A stretch of DNA of 64,000 nt, taken from Hippopus hippopus (taxonomy: Eukaryota > Mollusca > Bivalvia > Cardiida > Cardiidae). The position numbers and the translations under genes were made by a program. Shown here piece by piece: positions 1-9,778 of this stretch. The notes beneath the pieces are model-generated. The model saw only the letters and a program-made list of their open reading frames with translations, made no database searches and had not been told where the DNA came from. Within the stretch, counting starts at the first letter, position 1. Each line of letters begins with the position of its first letter. The DNA is taken from contig OX328098.1 of the NCBI GenBank assembly GCA_946811185.2, positions 26,793,084 through 26,857,083 on the forward strand, in the 5' to 3' direction.

Positions 1-1037
1 CAAACACTTTTTAGATATCACTAAGACAAACACTCTGACCAAGTTTCATGAGTATTGGACTGAAAATGTGGCCTCTAGAGCGTACAAAAGTTTTTCTAAG
101 ATTTGACCAAATGACTTAGTTTTTGATGCCACATTACCCATTATCGAACTCTTTTGAGATATCACCAAAACAAACATTCTGACCAAGTTTAAAGAGTATC
201 AGACTGAAAATGTGGCCTCTAGAGCATACACAAGGTTTTTCCAATTTTTGACCCAGTGACCTAGTTTTTGACCCCACATGACCCAAATTTAAACTCATTC
301 AAGGTCTCATCAAGACAAACATTCCGACCAAGTTTCAGGAGTATCAGACTGAAAATGTGTCCTCCAGAGCATACACCTGGTTTTTCTAAGATTTGACCTA
401 GTGACCTAGTTTTTGACCCGACATGACCCATTTTCAAACTCATCTGAGATATCATCAAAGACATACATTCTGACCAACTTTCAGGAGTTTTGGATTGTAA
501 ATGTGGCCTCAGAGCGTACACAAGGTTTTTCTAAGATTTGAGCTAATGACCTAGTTTTTGACCCCACATAACCTATTTTTTAACACATCCGAGATATCAT
601 CCAGACAAACATTCAGACCAACTTTCAAGAGTTTTAGACTGAAAATGTGGCCTCCAGAGCATACACAAGGTTTTCCTAAGATTTGACCTACTGACCTAGT
701 TTTTGACCCGACATGACCCATTTTCGAACTCGTCCGGAAAATGGGAGTATTGGACAGAAAATGTGGCCTCTAGAGCGTACACAAGATTTTTCTAAGATTT
801 GACCTAGTGACCTAGTTTTTGACCCGACATAACCCATTTTCGAACTCGTCCGAGATTTTATTGAGACAAACATTCTGACCAAGTTTCATGAGTATTGGAC
901 TGAAAATGTGGCCTCTAGAGCGTACACAAGGTGAAAAGTTGACGACGGACAACGCACGCCGCACGATGGACCACAGACGCTGGACACAGCACGATCACAA
1001 TAGCTCCCCATGAGCACTTCGTGCTCAGATGAGCTAA
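1..1037 (+). mobile_element. Family A tandem-monomer element A1, 3' part
   Basis: Array of ~146-bp monomers, each containing TGACCTAGTTTTTGACCC, then ACAAACATTCTGACCAA, then GAAAATGTGGCCTCTAGAGC. About six to seven monomers are visible; one near 740 is shortened. The array passes at ~930 into a GACGACGGAC-rich segment and ends with a hairpin around GAGCACTTCGTGCTC and then GATGAGCTAA. The 5' end is outside the window. The plan matches bivalve pearl-type elements, now usually viewed as Helentron-associated; that assignment is inferred from architecture. Short open frames here are monomer artefacts. Confidence 0.8.
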
Positions 1038-1585
1038 AAAAAACCGCGAAAACCAATGACACAACAACGGTCAATTTGACACCGTCCAATTAGAGTTGTC
1101 TCAAATTGTTTCTTCATCATTTATAATGAATTTAAACAGTGAATTTACACAATTATATGTACAGAATGATAATGAGAAAAAAGGTTCTTGTTTTTTTGTC
1201 TTTAATGAAATGAAAATAACAATGAAAGGGGGTGAAGGTCAGACCTTCGTCTTATGGAACAACGAAAGGGGGCTGAAGGTTAGGCCTTTGTCTTTTGGTG
1301 TCATCCTTATATTTCCATAATAACCAAGTAATTTTGACCCTTGATCATTTCTCTTTGACGCTTGGAAATTGCATTTTGACTCTTGAAAATTTCAGCCCAA
1401 GATTCAATGACTCTTGGGATTCAGGACCTAATGAGAACCCAGATGACTATGTTTGATTCCAAGCATTAAATATAAAACCAGCATAAGCATTTAGCTACAT
1501 TTTGACTTGCATTGGGATAGTACTATTTTAAAAAAATAAATGAAAGCAATTAAAAGATTCTGTGTTTTTTTCTTAAATTGTCACA
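1038..1585. other. Unassigned AT-rich stretch
   Basis: No repeat shared with the rest of the window and no coding signal. A 74-codon frame at 1096-1320 has low-complexity composition and no recognisable domain. Confidence 0.5.
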
Positions 1586-1753
1586 TTGGTTTTCAAAATG
1601 TCACATTGATTTTCCTGGAGGAAGGGACATTGTCCCATTGAAAATAATTCTTTCCCAATCACTGCCATTTTAGCCACATCTAATTTGTCCTCTGCAAATG
1701 CTTTGACTTTGGTCCAGTCTGAAAATTTTATCAACTGGCAAAGGGTATAACCC
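1586..1753 (+). mobile_element. Degenerate family F copy
   Basis: Only the right half is clear: CCACATCTAATTTGTC, TCTGCAAATGCTTTGAC and a decayed GGCAAAGGGT end. The central palindrome is scrambled and the TTAA boundaries are lost. Confidence 0.5.
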
Positions 1754-1964
1754 ACACTCTCATCAGCTATAGCAGACATCAATTTCATGGTGTAAGCTAA
1801 CAAAACACATTATCCTGATTTTCAGACAACCAACCTTGATTGCAGTTTCAGTTTCTTTTCCCTAACCAACAGCCACAGAAATATGTTTTTTTATGCCCTA
1901 GCTGCAGAGAGCTATTGAAAATATATGCATCACTTGAAATGAGAAATGCTAGGCCTCTATTTAA

Positions 1965-2173
1965 CCTTTTACCACACAGTCCAAAGTTTAACCACGCCTG
2001 AGGAAGAAACCTTTTGAAAACATTGTGGGAAAAGGAGAAACCAGCATTTCCTCCTTTTCCCACTATGTTTTCTTCCATATCAAAGACGAGTTCTATCATT
2101 TCAGTCACATTTGAATTGTCTTCTGCAAATGCTTTCAACTTGGACAAGTCTATACTTTTGTCGTTTGGAAGGG
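1965..2173 (+). mobile_element. Family F (TTAA MITE) copy
   Basis: Flanked by TTAA at 1961-1964 and 2174-2177. The left end is CCTTTTACCACACAG. The core palindrome (ACATTGTGGGAAAAGGAG and its complement) has lost its central TGCTGG part. The right arm has TCTGCAAATGCTTTCAA and ends GGAAGGG. Confidence 0.85.
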
Positions 2174-2444
2174 TTAAGTCTTAGCATACTACAAGACTTT
2201 AGGCCGCTTCATGTTGAAAGCCAAAAACATAGAAATTGGGTTCTAATGAATAAATCCGTCTTTGAAATGGTGAAAAACACAACAGGAAAAGGAGAAATAG
2301 GCTGCTTACAACTGTGTTTTTGATGGCCTTCTTCCTCTGTGTCATTAAAACATAGGATATTTTCATAGAGGGTTAACTGTCTATGGGTTAAAGCACTGGG
2401 CAGGGACACCTCCATGCGACCCTTGTTTATATTCACCTACCACT

Positions 2445-2560
2445 CATAATTTCACCTCAATTTTTCAAGAACTTTCATACTTTCAAAATAAAACTTCTTC
2501 TGACTGGCTAAGCAAAACGGTTTTTGGTTTAGCCAGTCAGAGCTTGTGAACTTCAACTAA
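2445..2560. mobile_element. Family N fold-back fragment
   Basis: A hairpin with arms at about 2499-2512 and 2528-2541 (CTGACTGGCTAA / TTAGCCAGTCAG) matches the core of the N element at 15.3 kb, where the same arms read TTGGCTAAACC. The GGTCCGTATTCA ends are absent, so this is a decayed internal piece. Confidence 0.5.
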
Positions 2561-3055
2561 GAATGTAGCTTACAATGATTGGTGAATTTATGGAGATCAA
2601 GAATACATGAGTTCAAAGTTCTCTGTATACAATGAGAGCACAATTTGGTTTTTGAGTAAAATCCATTCATATACCTGAAACTAGGCCATTCAATTTCACA
2701 TATTCTCCTCACTGTATGAAGAGTTCCTCTACCTGAATAAAGGGCAAACATTTAATTCAAACCATACCTTCTGTAAATTGTGTATTTATGCCACAAATGA
2801 TTAGTGCTGGTGATTACTTGATGGTGTACAAGTATATTTATTTTACTGAAACACAACAGTTACTGTAAAATACAGAACTTTTCATGAACACCTCCCCTCC
2901 CCATTTGAAGGCTTCGAAAATATTGCAGACTTTGTCTCTTTGTTTGAATAGGGTTTTATACACTTTTTACACTATTTGTATCATATCATTTCATGTCTCT
3001 TCTGGGTTAAACCAGTACTATGCAGGAACTCATTAAATGCCACCAACAATGTTTT
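2561..3055. other. Unassigned stretch
   Basis: AT-rich, no repeat or coding signal recognised. Confidence 0.5.
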
Positions 3056-3245
3056 TTTTTAAACTCTTCTTTCAGAATTATTTTCAGTATCAGTAACAGC
3101 CATCTTGCTCATATGTGTTCTGGGTTTCACCGGTGTAACAGGGTGAAGCTCTTTAATCCCTTGCCCAATGACACTCGTGTGAAAAACCAAGTGCCTCAGA
3201 TGAGGGTCAAACCCGAGACCTCCAAGTTGTTACTCAGTGGCAATT
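3056..3245 (-). mobile_element. SINE-3 relic
   Basis: Matches the SINE-3 at 17.95 kb: GTTCTGGGTTTCACCGG, CTTGCCCAATGACACTC, then a decayed B-box complement GGGTCAAACCCGAGACCTCC. The tRNA head lies at the higher coordinates and is broken after the B-box, and the 3' tail is not identifiable. Confidence 0.6.
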
Positions 3246-3275
3246 TTCAGTCTTGAAAATAAGACCAGGTCTAAT

Positions 3276-3445
3276 CTTGATCTGAACAGGCAGGCATAAA
3301 AGGAAACTAAAAATGTGAAAGGGGATTTTAGGGTTAAAATAAGTTTTTTGTAAATTTGGTCTTGATCTGAACAGGCAGGCATAAAAGGAAACTAAAAATG
3401 TGAAAGGGGATTTTAGGGTTAAAATAAGTTTTTTGTAAATTTGGT
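3276..3445. repeat. Perfect 85-bp direct tandem duplication
   Basis: Copies 3276-3360 and 3361-3445 are identical base for base, starting CTTGATCTGAACAGGCAGGC and ending GTAAATTTGGT. Two units only. Perfect identity in a window full of decayed repeats means a very recent duplication or an assembly or read error. Confidence 0.95.
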
Positions 3446-5027
3446 AACTTAACATCAGATTTTCCAATGTTCATCATTGTACTATAATCTACCTAAAAAA
3501 AGAAACACTTAGAACAGTCATATTTCCCTATTTCTTACTGAAATTCAAAGAGCCTTTATTTGTTCCTAAAACTGAACCAAATCTACATACCAGTATAATC
3601 CTTTTGCTTTGTAAAGAGTTTTATCTAATCTAAAAAAAAAATTATTTCTTGTCAGGTACTGAACAGCTAGTGCACAGTTCTCTCATAATAAATCCTAAAT
3701 ATTGAATAAACTCATCACAATGCTACTCACTTCCAGCAGAAACATCCACAAGAGTATTATGTATCTGAAATTTGGGGTTTTCTAAAACACAGCAGAACAC
3801 ACCTGTACCTAGTCTGATATGATTAAGACCTGTATTAATATTTGGCTTGCACTCTCAATTTGTATACAACCTATTTCACTGATGGTAAACAATAGGAGGT
3901 AATCTAGGCTCAGTGAAAGAACAAAGTTTGAAGTTCATCAAATAGTGCATTTTGTTTCATATTTTAACCACTGTATCTCCATATTATAAGGAAATAATAT
4001 TTGAACCATTTTTGTGTGTTTGTTATTGTTGTTATTGTTGATTTTCTTTAAACATATATTATCATCTTTGGAAAGCGGTTACCAAAATAAAGACATTTCT
4101 TTCAATGTTCAATTGCTATAAACCCAACCCCCCAGCCTCTGTTTATTTCCTCTCCCTCCATAAATTTTCATATATTCATCACAAATCAATAGTACTTGTG
4201 AACCCCCCCCCCCCTCCAAAACCCACAAGCTGCTTTACAAATCACTTCATTACAAGACAATAAAATGCTTGTTCAAATTGAAAGCACTTGTAGACAACAA
4301 ACTACATGCATCTCAGGTAATAGAATTTCTCTTTGACAGGGCAGAAATCATGGCAGGAAAAGGAGAAAATGCCAGTCAAAATGACTTTTATCAACCCTAA
4401 GAAAGAGTTTTGACCAAGGTAGAATCCTCAGAAGCCCCACATTACTAGACTGTTCATGACCACCTTCCTACCTGAGCCTAGCATCCTGCAAATACCGTAA
4501 CAATCTTATACACTTTTGTATAGGAAAAAGTCAAACAGGTGCCAATGTCTTTTATATGCACAACTTAACCTCAAGTTTGTTCATTACTTTCACCTCTGTC
4601 ATGGAAATATACTCTCAATGAAATAACAAAATCAATGAAAATTGCAAGTAAAAAAGTGGCATTTCACTGGTTTTTACCCAGAACATCAATTCATTTTTAT
4701 TTCCCCCAATTCTACACTGACGTATGACAAAATTTAGGCCTTGGCAAAATAAATTTTTACTTCAACTACAAACAGTATTTTACAACCTGTAATCATTTAT
4801 TGCCAGCTTGTTTTACATGTGTTTTGCATCAAGAAAAGGCAAAACATTTCAAGAAATAATTCATGAGAATAAAAACAGCTGTTCGTTGTACTGGCATATA
4901 TGATACTATAACACATAAATGCATTTTTCAAAAAATGTATTTTCTCTCCCTCATTCTTTTACCCCTGAGGAATTATCACAAACTCACTCTAAGAGCTCTA
5001 TTTCTTGCAATATTTTGAATTCAAACA
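3446..5027. other. Mostly unique AT-rich stretch
   Basis: No gene recognised. It holds a C homopolymer near 4204-4216 and an isolated family F core fragment near 4340-4375 (GGCAGGAAAAGGAGAAAATG). The rest resembles no other part of the window. Confidence 0.55.
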
Positions 5028-5190
5028 AGAGCAACCCTTGCCTGCGCCCCTGCTTCTAAGAGGTTGCTTTCCGAGGAAATTTTAAGTCTAAAAGGGGATA
5101 CATGTATAACTTACTCAAAAATATTTTGAGGGTTACTTGCTCTTTTTGTATGGATTCCCCTTCTGAAAGCTAACATCTAGCCCCAGTTCA
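5028..5190 (+). mobile_element. Family E fragment E1
   Basis: Begins AACAAGAGCAACCCTTGCC, then AAGGGGATACATGTATAACT, then a decayed TATGGATTCCCCTTCTGA. These blocks occur in the same order in E2 (11.7 kb), E4 (27.2 kb) and E5 (44.8 kb). The 3' portion is missing. Confidence 0.55.
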
Positions 5191-5205
5191 ATTCTATTAC
5201 AAACA

Positions 5206-5636
5206 ATCCTGAGTTTTTATAGACATAAGCAAGATTGCACTTGAAGACATTGTTAGAAAAGGATAAAATGCTGGTGGCAAGGATTTTTTTCCACAATGTT
5301 TTCTTACCTATTGAAGAGAAAATCCAACATTTGAGACACATTTAAATCGGCATCTGCAATTAATTGAAATGTGGACAAATCTAAAATTCAACCAATAGGT
5401 AAAGGGTTAGAGTACTGGTACCCGAATATCTTAACCCTTTACCAAACAATCCCTGGTTTTTACGACCCTGAGATAGAAGCCTTTTAAAAACACTGTGGGA
5501 AAAGGAGAAAATGCTGGTACCAGCAATGTTTTCTACCATGCTGGAAACAAATTTCAATTTTTGAGTTACGTCTATTTCGTCGTCTGCAAGTGCTTTCAAT
5601 TTGGACCAGTCTAAAATTTTGTCATTTGGAAAAGAG
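5206..5636 (+). mobile_element. Two consecutive family F copies
   Basis: The first (about 5206-5408) lacks its left end and ends GGTAAAGGGTTAG. The second (5435-5636) has TTAA at 5431-5434 and 5637-5640, a left end CCCTTTACCAAACAATCCC and an asymmetric core with GGTACCAGCAATG. The second belongs to the AATCCCTGGTTTTT subfamily shared with the copies at 22.3 and 26.2 kb. Confidence 0.85.
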
Positions 5637-5823
5637 TTAAGGAGTGAAAGAGATAAAATGTTAAATTTTTTGCATCAAGACATCAGTACAGGCTGCAACA
5701 GGGCTATGACATCAAATTGATATGTCCTTTGAATACAGGCACTGCTAATGAAACGGTTTGTACTGAAAAAATACAAATTCCAATACTGGAACAACAAAAA
5801 CAAAAAAATCCATGTAGACCTAA

Positions 5824-7078
5824 CTAGAGCTATCACTAAACGTGATCAACCCCCCCCCACCAGCTCCTTATCATAAAACAGCTCTTTGTCACAGAATGCA
5901 GAATGAATTAGTACAAAAGTAAGAGTTGAAAAAAAAAAACTAGTGTGAATAGAGTTATGGTTCTTGTACAATGCAATTCTCATTATTGTGGTCTATCTGT
6001 ATATGAAGTTTGAAGTCACTAGCTTTTATACTTAGGAAGTTATGCCCCAGACAAAAATCCAAAGTTAAAATTTACAAAGGGCAAATAACTGAAAAAGTGG
6101 GAGTTATGGTTCTTGCACAGTGCACTTTGCTTTAATGCGATCTAATTGTATATAAAGTTTGAAGTTACTAGCTTTTGTACTTTGCAAGTTATGCCCAAAA
6201 TAAAAATCAAAAATTAAAATTTACAAAGGGCCATAACCCCAAAAATAGTTGGAATAGCGTTATGGTTCTTGTACGCTGCACTTCTCCTTAATGAGATCTA
6301 TCTGTGTTTGAAGATTGAAGTTACTAGCTTCTATACTTGGGAAGTTATACCCCGGACAAAAATCCAAAGTTAAAATTTACAAAGGGAAATAATTCTAAAA
6401 AAAGTGGGAATAGAGTTATGGTTCTTGTACAGTGCACTTTGCTTTATGGTTATGTAATTGTATATAAAGTTTGAAGTTACTAGCTTTTGTACTTTGTAAG
6501 TTATGCCCCATATAAAAATCCAAAGTTAAAATTTACAAAGGGCAATAACTCTAAAAATAGTGGGAATAGAGTTATGGTTCTTGTACACTGCAATTCTCGT
6601 TAATGTGGCCTATCTGTATATGAAGTTTGAAGTTACTAGCTTCTCTACTTGGGAAGTTATTCCCCGGACAAAAATCCAAAGTTAAAATTTACAAAGGGCA
6701 ATAACCCCAAAAATAGTTGGAATAGAGTTATGGTTCTTGTACACTGCACTTCTCCTTAATGTGATGTATCTGTGTGTGAAGTTTGAAGTTACTTAACTTC
6801 TATACTTGGGAAGTTATGCCCCAGACAAAAATCTGAAGTTAAAAATTTAGAAGGGGCAATAACTCCGAATTTACGGAAGGCAGAGTTATGGTTCTTGTAC
6901 ACTGCACTTCTCCTTAATGTGATCTATCTGTATGTGAAGTTTGAAGTCACTAGCTTTTATACTTTGGAAGTTATGCCCCGGACAAGCTTTTCGTGACGCC
7001 TGGACAGACGGACAGACGGACGGATGGAAAAGGTGACTCCAGTATACCCCAGCCAAACTTCTTTTGTAGGGGGTATAT
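5824..7078 (+). mobile_element. Family B tandem-monomer element
   Basis: Starts CTAGAGCTATCACTAAACG, then a C-tract. Seven monomers follow, marked by GAGTTATGGTTCTTG or near variants at about 5952, 6101, 6257, 6413, 6569, 6725 and 6883, so the period is ~156 bp. After the last monomer come GTGACGCCTGGACAGACGG, a GGAC-type tetranucleotide tract (7000-7025) and an end containing TATACCCC...GGGGGTATA. Same plan as families A and C but unrelated monomers. Looks complete. Confidence 0.85.
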
Positions 7079-7363
7079 TTATGCGCTTTTTTTTTTTGTA
7101 AGCAGAAAACGCTCTTAGTCACTACATTGCCATTCTTATCATGCATGCTATCAACCACTTGGCAAAAAATCTTGTTCTCTTCTCAAAAAATAAATGTTAT
7201 CAACCATGTTCACACTGCCACAGCAAAAAATCTCTGAACTTCAAGACTGGCTGTATGTATTTTTCATCTTGATTACTGCATCAAGGTATGTAAACTTGGT
7301 TCCAGTCTAAACTTCCTTAAGCATATAACACATATGCTCTCAAGCAGCTGTATTTCCTTCCAT

Positions 7364-7558
7364 TAAGCCTTTTAAACAATCAAGGTTTTAACGACTCAGA
7401 GGAAGAAGCCTTCAGAAAACAGTGGGAAAAGGTGAAAATGCTGGTAACCAGCATTTTCCCCTTTTCCAAAATGTTTTTGACACTGTACCAATTTCAAATT
7501 TATCATCTGCAGATACCCTTAATTTGGATGAGTCTACATTTTTTACCTGCAGTTAAGG
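7364..7558 (+). mobile_element. Family F copy
   Basis: TTAA precedes a decayed left end (GCCTTTTAAACAATCAAGG). The core is GTGGGAAAAGGTGAAAATGC with its complement. The right end, GCAGTTAAGGG, is followed by TTAA, and the GGTAAAG motif is lost. Confidence 0.7.
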
Positions 7559-7561
7559 GTT

Positions 7562-8105
7562 AATAAATATTATGCTCTCTGAAAGTCAACACATGGAACT
7601 TGAAAGGTAATTCTTTATTACCTCATTTCTTCATGTTTTATGCTGTTTGATTCTGAGCTGTACTGGCTTGTTGCATGTTCTTAGAAAAAATTTAAATGAT
7701 AAAAATGCTAATAAATCAAGAAAGAGGTGAAATCTGACAGGGAAATAGTTTGATAAAAAATGCATCTTCCAAAGAGGGTGTGTTGGAACATAAAAGAGTA
7801 CAGAATTTCTTTTTTACTTATGAATATTGTGTAAGTATGAGTACTTACAGTTACTTACACAATGAGTTTTGTAGGCAGGATGGAAAGAACAATACAATCC
7901 CATTGTATTTCTGATTCATTCTGATTATTTACCCTTAATTCTTCTGAACAAATGAATAGGGCATTTTCAAGTCAGATACCTAGTGCCATGCATCATATTT
8001 TCAAGACTGTTTCGACCTGAACATTTGAACACATGACTTAAGAATCTGCAGGTCCCAATTATATTTCACCCTGTGTACAATGTGAACTTTGATCGGTTGA
8101 TAATG
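7562..8105. other. Unassigned stretch
   Basis: AT-rich, no recognised element. A local inverted repeat GTAAGTACTCATA/GAGTACTTAC-type motif lies near 7830-7860. No coding signal. Confidence 0.45.
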
Positions 8106-8108
8106 ATT

Positions 8109-8372
8109 GATCTATACTCTGTCAGAAGGGGTTTCAATGCATCTCTGTGATGCATTATACAAAGCAAGTCACCACATAATTATGGATCACTAAATCCACT
8201 TAGTCAAACAACCCACTTAATCCAAAGGTAGAATTGTCCTCGGACACGCAGAAAATTTACCAAAGCGAAAAGTATCGATTAAGGTCTGCCATGGACTGTG
8301 CAGGCCAACTTGGGCCAATGCTTTCTGCAGATGCATTAAACCCCCTTTTCACAGAGCATGTCTCATCTTTAT
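8109..8372 (-). mobile_element. Family G MITE, degenerate copy
   Basis: One end reads CTCTGTCAGAAGGGGTTTCA, the other TGCATTAAACCCCCTTTTC. Inside are ATAATTATGGATC and a weakened central palindrome (GTCTGCCATGGACTGTGCAGGC). Order of blocks matches the copies at 8.5, 42.7, 48.0, 54.9 and 55.2 kb. Confidence 0.7.
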
Positions 8373-8502
8373 TATATCTTACAATATTTATAGCTATGTA
8401 ATTGTAAAACTGCCAGAACCAAAATCACATGGTTTTAAGAAATAAGAAATGAAAAGAATCATACAGAGTATCTATCAAAAAAATATCCAATTCTGAAACA
8501 AA

Positions 8503-8765
8503 TGAGTCATGCTCTGACAAAAGGGGGCTTAATGCATCTCCGCGATTCATGATGTCAGACAAGTAATCACATAATTATGGATCCATAATAGCCACTTTTT
8601 CAAACAACCGACTTAATCATGAGGTAGACTGGTCCTTTGACATACAGAAAATGGACTAAAAGCGAAAAGTTTTGGCCTAGGTCAGCCTGCGCGGATTGTG
8701 CAGGCTGACCTGAGTCGATACTTTTCGCAGATCCATTAAGCCCCTATTTCATAGAGCATGGCTCA
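8503..8765 (-). mobile_element. Family G MITE
   Basis: Both ends are present: TGAGTCATGCTCTGACAAAA and its counterpart TTTCATAGAGCATGGCTCA, giving inverted ends of ~38 bp. A central hairpin AGGTCAGCCTGCGCGG...GCAGGCTGACCT is intact. I could not resolve a target duplication, so the transposon superfamily stays open. Confidence 0.8.
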
Positions 8766-8807
8766 AATATACATACATCATCTCTTGAATCTAAGTTGTT
8801 TCGGAGG

Positions 8808-9030
8808 GCAGATGATAGTCATTGAGAGAGGAATTATTCCTCTCTCAGACTGAACATTGTTTCCATAATGGTTACATGGGAAAGCAGCCATAGGTTTGGG
8901 AAGAATATTGTGCGCAGAACAGGTAAAAATACTCCAAGAAAGCATGGATAGGTGTGCTGGCTGTCATGATATAACTAAAATAATGTTGAAACTGCATTAA
9001 ACACCATACACACAATCAAAGCTACAGACA
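8808..9030 (+). mobile_element. SINE-1, plus-strand copy
   Basis: Carries the conserved body in this orientation: GATGATAGTCATTG, GGGAAGAATATTGTGCGCAG and CATGGATAGGTGTGCTGGC. It ends near GCATTAAACACCATACACAC, the decayed version of the SINE 3' tail. The tRNA head is missing, so it is a 5'-truncated copy. Confidence 0.7.
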
Positions 9031-9085
9031 ATGAATGAAAGATTTTACACATGACACTACTGTATCAGGGGTCAATGATCTTTCG

Positions 9086-9511
9086 GGGACAAAGGTTAAC
9101 TTTTTATATAACGACAAACGTTTGGACTTGTCCAAATTGAAAGCCTTTCCAAATACAGCTGAAATGATACTATTTGTCTTAGAAGGTGTAGAAAACATTG
9201 GGGGAAAAGGAGAAAATGTTTTCTTACAAAATATCTTGTATTTAAAAAAAAAGCCTTTTTACTTATATACAAAACCAGGAAAATATGGGCACATTGCAGA
9301 CTGATATCCCCTTAACTCTTTACCAACGGCAAAATTTTAGACCTGTCCAAACTGAAGTGTTTGCAGACAACCAATTAAATGGGCTTTAAATGATGGGAGT
9401 TATATTTGAAATTGTAGAAAACATCAAGAAAGGAGAAAATGCTGGTTACCAAAATGTTTTCAAAATTCTACTTCTTAAGGGTCATTGAACTCAGGATCAT
9501 ATGGTAAAGGG
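9086..9511 (-). mobile_element. Two adjacent family F copies
   Basis: The first (about 9086-9310) has GGACTTGTCCAAATTGAAAG and half of the core palindrome. The second, 9316-9511, is bounded by TTAA at 9312-9315 and 9512-9515, with AGGAGAAAATGCTGGTTACC but a deleted right half of the palindrome. Confidence 0.8.
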
Positions 9512-9515
9512 TTAA

Positions 9516-9553
9516 CTCCTCTACCAGATGACGAAATTTTGGACCAGGCCATA
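9516..9553 (-). mobile_element. Family F left fragment, interrupted by element M
   Basis: CTCCTCTACCAGATGACGAA followed by TTGGACCAGGCCATATT is the start of a minus-orientation F copy sharing the TTAA at 9512-9515 with its neighbour. It stops where element M begins; the remainder of this F copy was not found beyond M. Confidence 0.6.
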
Positions 9554-9557
9554 TTAA

Positions 9558-9770
9558 GGATAGGGCACCCTAATGGGATTCATGTGATATTGCCTTTCAT
9601 CGCCGAAAAACGTACATTCCGCAAAGACTCCGGTAATCCGTAATCGATCTGCGCTGGTTCCCCACATCGATTACGGATTGTCTGAGTCTTAGCCGAACCC
9701 GTATGATTTTCGGTGATGAAAGGCGATGTTACACGAATCCCATTTGGGTGCCCATTAGGGTGCCCTGTCC
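9558..9770. mobile_element. Element M, full-length fold-back MITE in a TTAA site
   Basis: TTAA at 9554-9557 and 9771-9774 flank a 213-bp element that is nearly one long palindrome. Ends GGATAGGGCACCC / GGGTGCCCTGTCC; inner arms CCTTTCATCGCCGAAAA / TTTTCGGTGATGAAAGG and GTAATCCGTAATCGAT / ATCGATTACGGATT around a ~15-nt loop. The TTAA flank suits piggyBac- or Kolobok-type elements; the sequence does not decide between them. Confidence 0.8.
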
Positions 9771-9778
9771 TTAAAAGT

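Noticed and set aside
4204..4216. C homopolymers here and near 5850, 17720, 43240 and 53508 as signals
   Set aside because: Ordinary low-complexity tracts without consistent context.
5824..7078. CRISPR-like array of regular repeats
   Set aside because: Monomers of ~156 bp are contiguous with no unique spacers and belong to an eukaryotic transposable element.
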